This document shows, one piece after another, positions 25,706-36,300 of a DNA stretch of 64,000 nucleotides. Location of the stretch: the NCBI RefSeq assembly GCF_024166365.1, contig NC_064834.1:51998001-52062000 (forward strand), in the 5' to 3' direction. Numbering within the stretch: position 1 is the stretch's first letter; every line of letters starts with the position of its first letter. A program made the translations under genes and the position numbers. This DNA comes from Elephas maximus indicus (Eukaryota > Chordata > Mammalia > Proboscidea > Elephantidae). The notes under the pieces were generated by a model. The model was not told the DNA's origin, did no database searches, and worked only from the letters and a program-made list of their open reading frames with translations.

Positions 25706-26085
25706 ATCCACCACCCATCCGTCAGTTTGTCAGTTTGTGTTGCTATATGCTGAAAGCTATGCCACCGGTATTTCAAATACCAGCAGGGTCACCCATGGTA
25801 GACAGGTTTCAATGGTGCTTCCATACTAAGGCAGACTAGGAAGAAAGACCTGGCAATCTACATTCAAAAATTAGCCCGTGAAAACCATGGATCACAAAAG
25901 AATGTTGTCAGATATAGTGCTGGAAGACGAGCCCCCTAAGCTGGAAGGTACTCAAAAGACACAATGGGCAGTAACAATGGACTCAGGCATGATTGTGAAG
26001 ATAGCACAAGACCAGGCAATGTTTCCTTCTGTTGTACACAGGGTCGCCCTGAGTCAGAGCCAACTCCCAGGCAACTAACAACAAA
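25706..26085 (+). mobile_element. Non-autonomous RTE-derived element near the SCD promoter
   Basis: RTE 5' leader (gttgctatatgctgaaagct, gacaggtttcaatggtgctt, gatatagtgctggaagacga) is joined to the RTE tail (gggtcgccctgagtcagagc, then ggcaactaacaac). The coding region is absent. It ends about 730 bases above the SRE-like site. Confidence 0.85.
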
Positions 26086-26815
26086 AACGATTCAATACCT
26101 GTTAGCTGTTCTTATTCACCATACAAGTCCTTGCACCTGCTTCTGGGCGAGAGGTCATGTTTGTGTTTCTGCTCTCTTCCATGAAGGAGACTTAAAAATC
26201 AACAACCTGACAACCTAAGGGATCTCCAAAACCTGCCACTCAAGTTCTGGAGAAGTGGACATAGGGATGGCATTGCCCACTGGTGCCTAACGGTGAGGTA
26301 CCAGGGTGCAGATATGTCTCTAGGTGTATCTGCGAGCAGGTCTGTGCGATGGTGTGCCAGGGAGACAGGGCCGGAGCTGAACGCAGTCTCTAGCTGGTGG
26401 GCAGGGAAGAGCCACTGTCCGGCAGGGGACACAGCCCAGGGCGCTCCCGAGTGGGGGGTGGGGTGGGCTCCAAGAGCCCCCTTTACACTCGTGGGTTGAA
26501 GCCCGCTCTCCCCTTTTCCGCATCTCTGGAAATGAGAAGATTGGCTGGAATTGGGAGTAGTAGTCGCAACCGTGGTTTCCCCACTGTTCCCAGCAAAACT
26601 TCCCCAGCGGCCACCCACTCGCGGTACTCAGGGGTCAGTTCTGAGTTTGTTCCCACCCCGCGACCCCTGGGCCAGGTCTTCTCTCTCTTCCAGAAAGAAA
26701 GCCGCGGAGCGCCTCCGAGGACGCCGGGTGCCGGGCAGAGGCCCAGCGGCCGGAGGAAGAGAGGGAAAGGAGAAAGAGAGGGGAGGGGGAGCGAGGAGCT
26801 CGCGGCAGAGGGAAC

Positions 26816-26886
26816 AGCAGATTGCGCCGAGCCAATGGCAACGGCAGGACGAGGTGGCACCAAATTCCCTTCGGCCAATGACGCGC
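26816..26886 (+). promoter_or_regulatory. SCD: SREBP/NF-Y lipid-response module of the SCD promoter
   Basis: An SRE-like sequence agcagattgcg lies at 26816-26826, followed by CCAAT boxes at 26832-26836 and 26875-26879 with a GC-rich linker. This order matches the polyunsaturated fatty acid response region described in mouse Scd1 and human SCD, where SREBP-1 and NF-Y act together and dietary polyunsaturates repress transcription. It sits about 470-530 bases above the ATG. Assignment rests on motif order and remembered similarity, not an alignment. Confidence 0.8.
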
Positions 26887-27074
26887 CAGAATTTACAGAG
26901 GCATCATTAGCATTTCCCCGGCGGCAGCGGCGGTGTCTGCAGCATCCCAGTTCTACAGCCCCGGCCCCCTGCGTGCCTCTGCTTTCTGTCTCCTCCCCAC
27001 GCCAGCCTTCCCGTACCTCCACGCGGGGGAGCCTCGGCCAGCAGGCCCTCCGCCCTTTGCCCCTCGTTGGCAGC

Positions 27075-27084
27075 GAATAAAAGG
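27075..27084 (+). promoter_or_regulatory. SCD: TATA-like box of SCD
   Basis: The sequence gaataaaagg lies about 270 bases above the ATG in the CpG island. The same place in human SCD has a gataaaagg version. A start site some 25-35 bases downstream would be near 27,110. Confidence 0.6.
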
Positions 27085-27109
27085 GGTCTGAGGAAATACG
27101 GGATACCGT

Positions 27110-27346
27110 CACCCACTGCCAGTTGTAGCCTTTAAATCCCCAGCCTCGGGAGCTCCCGGCACAGCGGACCCGGCCCGGACACGGATCCAACGCGCCAGGC
27201 GCAGGGAAGGGCTCCGAGCACAGTGCCGCACACCGCCGGGCAAAAAGCGGTATCCGGAACAGAAGTCCACCCTCTGAGCCGGCTGCCCCGAACTCAGCTC
27301 CGCAGTCCCAGCCCTGGAAAACTGATTCCAGCATCTGAGAGCCGAG
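27110..27346 (+). other. SCD: SCD 5' UTR (start approximate)
   Basis: This is the likely transcribed leader between a TATA-like box at 27075-27084 and the ATG at 27347. A start about 30 bases below that box gives a leader of roughly 235 bases, close to the length I remember for human SCD. It is GC-rich and contains no ATG. A second AT-rich element (tttaaat, 27131-27137) lies just inside. A more upstream start near 26,930 cannot be excluded from sequence alone. Confidence 0.5.
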
Positions 27347-27373
27347 ATGCCGGCCCACTTGCTGCAAGAGGAG
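27347..27373 (+). CDS. SCD: SCD coding exon 1 (residues 1-9)
   Basis: This exon encodes MPAHLLQEE and ends exactly between codons at the donor gtgagc. The ATG context is gccgagATGc, with a purine at -3. No other ATG occurs between 26880 and 27346, so the 5' UTR appears free of upstream starts. The exon is only nine codons long, which is the family pattern. The full exon also carries the 5' UTR, whose start is uncertain (see the TATA and UTR entries). Confidence 0.95.
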
Positions 27374-30300
27374 GTGAGCTTCCAAGCAATGGCCCCAGCC
27401 CGCGGCTTCGCCGGCGCTGCTGGGACTTCTAGGTGACTGGCTGGTGGGAGAGAGAGTTGGGAGCTCCAGGGAGGACTTGCCACCTTATGCGAATTGAACT
27501 TTGCTCAGTTTATTGGGAAGGTGGACTGTAATATGTAAAAAACTTGTTTCTTAAGTTTTAAAATGAAGAACAATCCAGTCGTGGCGGTACCTTTATGAAT
27601 GGCTGCGGGGACTTCCTTTGTGTGTGTACAGGGGTGGGAGTTTTTACTCCTCCTTATTGCCCCTTAACCTTGAGGTTTCACCCCCCAATCTATCTGCAAA
27701 GGTTCCTGGGAACTTTCCCCTCTTCCAGCTCCGGGTAAACCCCGCCCTCAGTTCACCTGGGGAACGGGGCAGAATCTATGCCGGTGCTCCACCCTTCCCC
27801 TACCTCGATTCGAGAGTGAAGTGGACCCTGCTGCGTCCACGTGTCGTCTCCTGGTTCTCTCCTTCCTGACTCTCTGCGTCCTCTCCCTTCCAGATGTCTA
27901 GCTCCTACACAACCACCACCACCATCACAGCGCCTCCCTCCAAAATCCTGCAGAATGGAGGAGGCAAGTTGGAGAAGGCTTTGCTACACTTGGAGGAAGA
28001 CATCCGCCCGGAAATGAAGGATGATATCTACGACCCAACCTACAAGGACAAGGAGGGTCCAAGGCCCAAGACTGTGTATGTCTGGAGAAACATCATCCTT
28101 ATGTCTTTGCTACATTTGGGAGCCCTGTATGGGATCACACTGGTTCCCACCTGCAAGCTCTACACCTGGCTCTGGGGTAAGCAGATACACTTGTGTCCCC
28201 CTTCTCCTGACCCAGTATCCCAGTTTTCTCATTGCTCTCTTAATAAGGTGCGATCTTACATAGAGCCGAGGCACCAGCTCCTTCTATCAGTGTTTTCCAA
28301 GCCATTTCTTCATAGGGCTGCTATGAGTCAGAATGGACTCAACAGTAATGAGTTTGTTTTTTCTCTTTGGTAGCCTGAGTGGGCTGGGAACACAGCCTGG
28401 GGGGACTGGGATGCAGGAGTCTCAGTTCTGGGGGGTTCTTTAACATGGGTGTTGGGGAGGAGCCCTGAGACCACGTGTAGGCTTTGAACTGAATAGTCCT
28501 GAGGCAGCTTGCCCTGAAAGGAGATCTTCCGTTTGAGTTATTTGCATGACTGCCTGTCCCAGCCCTGCTGGGCACAAAAAAGTCAGAGCCCCCACTGGAG
28601 AGGCATGGTAACATGGGACTAGACCAGTGGCTTCATGACCTAAGGTTGAAGAAATGTTTCATTCCCCCCTCCAGCCCCTCTCTCCTAACCCCAGTGCTCC
28701 CTGGCCCCTACCCTCCCTCCTTGCCAGGGACAGCCAGGCACCCTGAGGCTGCTGCAATGAGAGGGAAACAGTTCCCGGTGTGTCCCTGACCTGCCCTGAG
28801 CTCACCTTTTTCAGGCTCCATCAGTGTGTGCTTTGCAGGCATTTCACCTCTGCCCCCATAAGCCTGAGTTGGGAAGGGGAGAGCAGGCAGCTTCAGAGAC
28901 CCAGAGCCCCCAAATTACCACATTCTGCCCTTCTTTCTGAGGAACAGTGAGCCTGAGTGCTCTCTCCAGAAAAAAAGCTTTGGGTTTTCAGAGCAGTCTC
29001 AGGTGTGGGGTGCTTGCTGGCAGCTGCACTCTTGGAGGGTAGTTATATAGCAGGACTGGAGGGCCAAGTTTTAGCTGTTTCCCTGGGACCTCTTAGCCTT
29101 CTAAAGGTGACTGGATCTGGTCATTGAAGTGTTCCAAGCACCACAGATAATGAAGTGAATACAACTTGGGAGATCCCTTTTTTCAGAAATCTCAATTTTT
29201 CTGGGTACAAAATGGGGCAACACTACTTTTTTAGGATTAGGAAGGTACTGTTCCTTAGGCTACAGGTGTGTCATTGCTGAATAAGAGCAGACCACAAAAA
29301 CCAAAAAACCAAACCCAGTGCCATCAAGTCAATTCCAACTCATAGCGACCCTACAGGACAGAGTAGAACTGCCCCATAGAGTTTCCAAGGAGCACCTGGC
29401 GGATTCGAACTGCTGACCCTTTAGTTAGCAGCCATAGCACTTAACCACTACACCACCAGGGTTTCCCAAGAGCAGACCAGGTACAGGAAATTGGTTCATC
29501 TGCAGACCAGGAAGGGCTCTTAAATTTGTGAGGGGAAGGGGACATCTGTTCTCTAGCCCCTCTGAGAATCCAGTCAATTGTAGCATGAGGAATCAACAGC
29601 AGGGATAAGGATTCTCCAGGGAGACTGTAGACTCCTCTTTCCACCCCTTTTACCCCAAAAAGGGCATCTTCATGAATAGGTTTGTCACCTACAAGCCCTT
29701 TCCAGCCTTGGGATTCCACTCAGCACCGTCTCTTTAGGCCTCAGTGAGTCCAGTGTGGCCAGAGTGCTTCTGCTTGGTCCTCACCCTCGGTTGCTAGAGC
29801 AAGGAGCAGAATGCTATCCCAAAGCCAGGGCTGTTCCCGCTGCCTTTTTTGAGCCCCACCTATGGGTGTGTGCTGTGCCTTTGGATAGAGAAACGTGGCA
29901 CACAGAGACTGGATGGCGACTTGAGTGGGGCTTCTAGTGATGGGACTGGGCTTTAGCAAGACTTTTCTTCTCCTCCCTGGGCACTTTGGTAGGTGACTTA
30001 GCTGATGGAATGAACACCTTATAATGGGGATTTCGGAACTCCTCTGTCTTGAGGACCAAGAGGGATGGGGAAAGGGGCCAGAGGTTTCATCTTGTCTTCC
30101 CACTCACAGAGCAGAGGAGCTTGGCTTCACCTTATCTTGCTTTATCTGAGTGCCTTGTGTCCCTTTTATTCTGGAGCCTCTCAGAAGGACCTTACGGTAA
30201 GCTGAAGAGACATCTCTGGCAACCCTGGAAGCCAAGGGGCTAAACCTCCCTAGTCCCTTTCTTAGGGCCAAAGCTATCAGATTTTGCTTAACCATCAGTG

Positions 30301-33300
30301 AGAGAAAGAATGCATCTCTAACTGATTTTTAAAAAAAAAAAAACTGATTTAAGCCCCTCTAATTTTATATTTTGTTTTTTTAATTGATAGGCAGAAAGAG
30401 CCCTGGTGATGCAGTGGTTAAGGGTTCTAACTGCTAACCAAAAGGTCAGCAGTTCGGACTCACCAGCTGCTCTGCAGGACAAAGATGTGGCAGTCTGCTT
30501 CTGTAAAGATTTACAGCCTTGGAAACTCTATGGGGCAGTGCTACTCTGTCCTATCGGGTCTTTATGAGCCGAAATCGACTCAGTGGCAATGGTTCTGGTT
30601 TTTTTGCATTTATTTGATAGGCTCAGAGGTATTAATAGAAAAGGGCACTAGTGTATCTGGGTTCTTTTCCCAACTCCCCTACTAATACTGGGATTTTATG
30701 TGCTTTCTGAGCTGAGTGCTTCTGTTTTAATCCCCAAAGCCATTTTTCTACCTCCTTGGTCATTGGCAGGGCTCTGGCTCAATTGCTGTTTTTCCAGGTC
30801 CTGATGCATATATTTGTGTAACTGGGAAGGTATCACTACCTGATTTGAGGAGAAGAAATCACCTGGGGCCTTAATCCCAGCTCAGAGGGAGTATGGATAA
30901 AACTTTCGTTGGGATAGACTCTGGCTATATGACTCTCCTCAGAATCTTGTAGGAGGAAGAGGATAGGATGGAGGAAGGTAGGATAGAGGAGAGAAAGAAC
31001 TGTTCAGGAAACTGGTATCTATGGCTAGAGAAGGACACAGGACAATTTGTTACCATGTGTGGTGTCTCCAACTGCAACTAAATTCTATGGCCACTGAGGG
31101 CCCATTGTTTCTAGCTGTTTCCCTAGGAATGAAACATTGTCAATAGTCCCTGCTTTTAATTTTGCCTTCTCTACCAAGGCCTCAGCCCCTCCTTCTAGAA
31201 CTACTGAACAGAGGAAGATATGTCCAGCAACCCACTTCCCAGTTAGAGATTATACCTGGCACCCCCTGGGCCTCCAGGAAGATGGAGCTATAGAATGTTG
31301 AGGTGCCCCACTGACAGCTTTGAGCACATCTCACCACTGTCTACAATGACCATTGTCTAGAGGAAGTATGAACTCACAAGAGATGTTGCAAAGGAGAGAC
31401 ACGGGAACTGTGTACATATCTTGGGAGGTGATGGTTTAGTTGAAACATGAACTGCTTGTTGGCAGAAAGCCTAGTTTCAAACCATAGCTCCATTTCTTAA
31501 TAGCCATGGGACTGCAGATAAACATTTAACCTCTCTGAGCACCCACTTCACCAACTGCAAAGTGAGGATATTAATATTACTTACCCATTCAAGGTATCCA
31601 ATGAATTAACTAGAGAATATAAAAAGTATTGGTTAAGCTTAACATACTGCAGATATGACTTATATGCAAGGCTGATTTTTCCCTAGTATGGCCATACTGC
31701 CTGCTAAAAATTTAAATGCTTTTGTACCAGTTGATAAATAGCCATAGTTCTGAGTCCCCTGAGTGCCCCCTACCGTGTAGGCCCTCTCCTAGGACCTACC
31801 AACCATCCACAACTCAGCGATTAGTCATGCCTGGCCCAGTAGAGAGCCTTCAGTGCCCCTCTGATTGGTCAGTGCCCAAGCCATAACTGGCTGTTAAAAT
31901 CTTAAGATCACCCTTGCTTATGGGTCCTAAGCTCCACAGGAGTAGCTTGTGGTTCTTAAAACCTTGGAGAAGGTTCGTGGAAGGTCAGAGGAGGTAGGGC
32001 AGAGGATAGTGTCCCACCAGACTCAGGATGACAAATGACTACATGACGAGAGCCCCATACTCTCCCTTGCCTTCCTGAAGTTCTCTTAGCGAGAGGTCAG
32101 AGGAGGTAGGACAGAGGATAGTGTCCCACCAGACTCAGAATGACAAATGGCTACATGGTGAGAGCCCCATACTCTCCTGTGCCTTCCTGAAGTTCCCGGG
32201 ACTGGGCACTGCTGTATTATCTCCTTATCTTATCTCAATTCCTAGGTTGAGAGGATGGTAGGGTGGTGGTGGTGGTATATTTTAAGTGGTAAAATCTGAG
32301 AGACCAAGGTATCCTTAGAGTTCAAGGCAAAGCAGGTCCTCACGTGAAGGCTAAAGACGACACAGACGCCAGCATCAGGGGAATATCCAGTGGTGGGCTT
32401 TCCCAGATGGAACTCACTCCACTTAGTGACAACCCCCCCCCCACCCATCTTCTCCTGGCAGGGGTGTTCTACTATTTCATGAGTGCCCTGGGCATAACAG
32501 CAGGAGCTCATCGCCTGTGGAGCCACCGAACTTACAAAGCTCGGCTGCCCCTGCGGGTCTTCTTGGTCATTGCGAACACAATGGCGTTCCAGGTGAGAAG
32601 GCTGTTCGGCTCAGCTCTTTTTTCTCTACTCTATCAATGATCTTTAGGGGCAGAACAGACGGGATGGTATCTGGAGAGGAGCAATACCTGGGAAGCCATT
32701 TCTTTTTTTTTTTTTTTCTTTCTCCTTGTAGTCATCTCAAGTGCAAACTACTCAGTCCTTAAGTCCATAAAGCACAGGGAAAGAGAAATAGGAGGTAAAC
32801 AGGAAATACTTTGTAGAATTCTTTTTGAATTTGTGGTCCCCGCATTATCACACAGTCTGGCCACAATGCATAAGCCAGGGACTGAGCCTGGTTTTCTCTG
32901 CCCAGGCTCCCTGGGCAAACATTGGATAATAAATTATTATTCTAGGGGAATATCTTAGGGCCCTGCCACAGTGGGATAAAACTTTGTGTTTCACAGACTT
33001 ACAAACTCTGTTGTTTTTAGATAAGAGTGAAAACATTTATAGCACTACATGCCCAGCATTGTTCTAGCACCTGGCATAGATTACCTCATTATATCCTCAC
33101 AACAGTCTTAGGAGGTAAAAAAAAAAAAAAAATTATTATCATCCTCTTTATACAGATGTGAAACCCTCGTGGTGTAGTGGTTAAGAGCTACAGCTGCTAA
33201 CAAAAAGTTGGCAGTTCAAATCCATCAGGTGCTCCTTGGAAACTCTATGGGGCAGTTCTACTCCGTCCTGTAGGGTCGCTATGAGTCGGAATCGACTCAA

Positions 33301-36300
33301 CGGCAATGGGTTTTACAGATGAGGAAACTGAGTCACTGAGAGGTTAGATGACCTATTTTGTTCCTGTCTTGGGCTGTTAAGCTAGCTGAGTTAACTGTTG
33401 AGGTTTGCTGAGGGAGAAAGTTTTATAGCCGAGATAGAATGCAGAGAATTGGGGAAAGGGCTTCTCATAAGATAGCTATTAAATGGTTGCAATGGGCAAA
33501 GGATAGCATGTGGTGTGGGACTTTGATTGGAGCAAGAGATGAAAAGAAGGAAACCAAATCAGTCCCCTTCACCATGCAGTATCCCAGGTACTTCCCACAT
33601 CTGCATAATATCTCTAATGTAGCATTTCATACCTTAAAGATTCTTGGTAGTGTACTTGTGAGGCAAAGGGAAGAAATGCTCCCATTTGGAACATTCTGAA
33701 AAAGATAGGAAGAGTCCCAGAGAAACCCACAGGTCATTTGGAAATGGGCCGTGATCTTGACTTATATGCCTGGCCTTGTTAGTGGGTTGTATGAGTGGTC
33801 TCTTGCCAAGGACATGAGAATTGAGCTCCCTGCAGCCTCATCCTTCTACCCTAGAACTATCTAAGCTCTGTATGATCTATATCCAACCCACCCACCATAG
33901 AACTTTCAAGAAGTAGCCAGTCCTATCCATGTGGTCCTGAGACTTTAAGTTGCTTTTCCCCTTCAGTAGCAAGTTGGGAGAAAAGGAGACAACACCATGG
34001 CTCCCTCCTTTGGATCCCAGACTCCTATGTATTTGGTGAGGTTGGCTGGGCGGAGAGCCACGGAAATTCCTCTAAGAGGGTGTCTCACCTCAGGCCTACG
34101 TTTCTCTTCTCTGTCCCTCCAGAATGACATTTTTGAATGGGCCCGAGACCACCGTGTCCACCACAAGTTTTCTGAAACGGATGCTGATCCTCACAATTCC
34201 CGACGTGGCTTTTTCTTCTCTCACGTGGGTTGGCTGCTCGTGCGCAAACACCCGGCTGTCAAAGAGAAGGGCGGTTTGCTGGACTTGTCTGACCTAAAAG
34301 CTGAGAAGATGTTAATGTTCCAGAGGAAGTGAGTGAAGGGGTGATGAAGCTGGGGACATGGCCCTGAGCAACTGGTGTTTGGGGGCCCCCTTGTTCTTCT
34401 AGAATTTATAAAACATAGGATGAGAAATTTACTGGGTTTGCATGTACAAAATTATAATTGCAAACTCCAAATTTTAATATCCCACAGGCCTACAGCCATA
34501 GATTATTGCTCTAGTCTTTTCTCTCTGAACTATCTTAATTATATCATTTAAATTTAACAAATATTTATTGACCTAGAACGGATACAAAGATGAATATGGC
34601 ATAGCCTTTACTCTCTGGGAGTCTGTAGACTATTAGAGGGGTGGGTGAAGGATAAACCCAAGTACCCCCAAGAACCATGATACAAGGTAGAATATATTCT
34701 GTACCACAAGAAGCACATGGGGAGGGAGATTACACAGTGAGGAACATCAGGGAAGGATTTCCTGGATCAAGTCTGGTGCATGGGTAGGGATTTTGATAAC
34801 TGGGGGCTGCATGGGGGGCAGTGCAAATAGAAAGAACAGAATGAGCTAAAGTATGAAGCATGTTCCAGCAACGGTCTTTTTGCTTGAAGTATAGGGTGTG
34901 GTAGGAAGTAAGACTGGGAAGAGAGGCTGATGCCAGTTTTGTAGAATTTTTTAGTCCAGGATTTACTTCAGTAGGCAATAGGAAACCATTTATAGTTTTT
35001 TTTGAGCAGGAATGTGACACAGTCAAAAATGTGCTCTAGAAAAGTCCCTCTGAGGACAGGTGAAAGGAGCCATTGAGCCAAAGAGATGAGAGGCAGGAAT
35101 ACAATTAGGAAGTAACCACAATAGGTAATGAGGATCCATGCCAGGGAAGAAGTGGCAGGAATGGAAAGGGGTTGGATGCATGGGGCATTGAAGTGTAAGA
35201 TTTGACTGCTGAAGGAAGGTAAGAAGTCAGTTCCCTTAGAATGTCAGTGGCCTGGTCTACCTATGAGAGAAGAATAGAATAGGGCGTCTAGAGGGACAGA
35301 GACCTGCAGGCAGTCAAGGATACTTACTGTGCCTCTCTGAGAGAAAAGAAGAACAAAGGATTAGAGGATGGCTAGCAGGAAATGGGAGGCATGACCCTGT
35401 AAAAGGGTGCTGATGGGTAAGAGAAAGGAGCCCAAAGGCAGAAGGGAAAATCAGCCTGAGAAAGAGAGCTGAGTTTATTAGTTTCTAATTTGGACCTCAC
35501 CTATTTTACCATTGTGGCATTATGCTGTAGTAAAAAAGAGCAGTGGATTTAGAGTCAGGACAGGAACATCCCAATCCTTGCTCCACTGGTTCCTAGTGGT
35601 ATGATCCTAGAAAGTCATTTAACCTCTCCTTGTGACCTCGTCTAAAAAGTGAGAGAATCACATGACATTCTCAAAAGATGTCTCACCCATCGCTTCTTGC
35701 TCTGTTTTCTGACACACTAGTCATGTAGCAGGAAAGAGACACCCACCCCTATGATTGTGGGAAATCCAGGTAGGCCTGAGAATCTTCTCTCTGCTGACTC
35801 AACGTATTACCTTTCCACGTAGATACTACAAACCCGCTATCCTGTTGATGTGCTTCATCCTGCCTACCCTTGTGCCATGGTATTTTTGGGGTGAAACTTT
35901 CAAACACAGCTTGTTTGTTGCCACTTTCCTTCGTTACACCATCGTGCTCAATGCCACCTGGCTGGTGAACAGTGCCGCCCACCTTTACGGCTATCGCCCT
36001 TATGATAAGAACATTGGCCCTCGAGAGAATATCCTGGTTTCACTGGGAGCTGCGGGTAAGTCAGTAGTCCACAGCAAGACCAGATCTAGTGGTCTGTTGA
36101 TCAGAGAATCCAGATTAGCTTATTTATATGACATTTCTGTCTCTCAGTTTTTCCACTATAAAGCTGTTAGCTGCTGTAGAGATAGTGCCCAAATCATGGC
36201 GACCCACGCACAGTAGAATGAGACGCTGCCTGGTCCTGAGCCATCCCCATGATTGATTGTGAATCAGAACACTGTGATCCATAGGATTTTTGCTGGCTGA

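Larger units (their letters stand above)
26600..27480. promoter_or_regulatory. SCD: SCD promoter CpG island
   Basis: This GC-rich, CpG-dense stretch surrounds the first exon and contrasts with the AT-rich flanks. It holds the SRE-like site, both CCAAT boxes, the TATA-like box, exon 1 and the start of intron 1. The density of CpG makes long spurious reading frames on both strands. Confidence 0.85.
28177..32461 (+). other. SCD: SCD intron 2 (4285 bases)
   Basis: GT...AG intron, the longest of the gene. It contains a SINE tail fragment (about 28310), full SINEs at 29296 (minus) and 30397 (plus), a MIR at about 31465, and a direct tandem duplication at 31982-32205. The remainder is unique sequence without a supported exon. 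Confidence 0.93.
32593..34122 (+). other. SCD: SCD intron 3 (1530 bases)
   Basis: GT...AG intron. It contains a minus-strand MIR (about 33040-33345) split by a plus-strand AfroSINE at 33161-33314. Confidence 0.93.

Noticed and set aside
26397-27080. Plus-strand open frame of 227 codons just above SCD
   Set aside because: It covers the SRE and CCAAT boxes and is a product of GC-rich composition. No family match.
26483-27385. Minus-strand open frame of 300 codons across the SCD promoter and exon 1
   Set aside because: It is antisense to the CpG island, where stops are rare by composition. The protein resembles nothing known, and the plus strand has a clear gene.
30397-30480. tRNA-like head of AfroSINEs as possible tRNA genes
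   Set aside because: The A and B box resemblance comes from the tRNA origin of the SINE. None folds as a full tRNA with an acceptor stem by eye.
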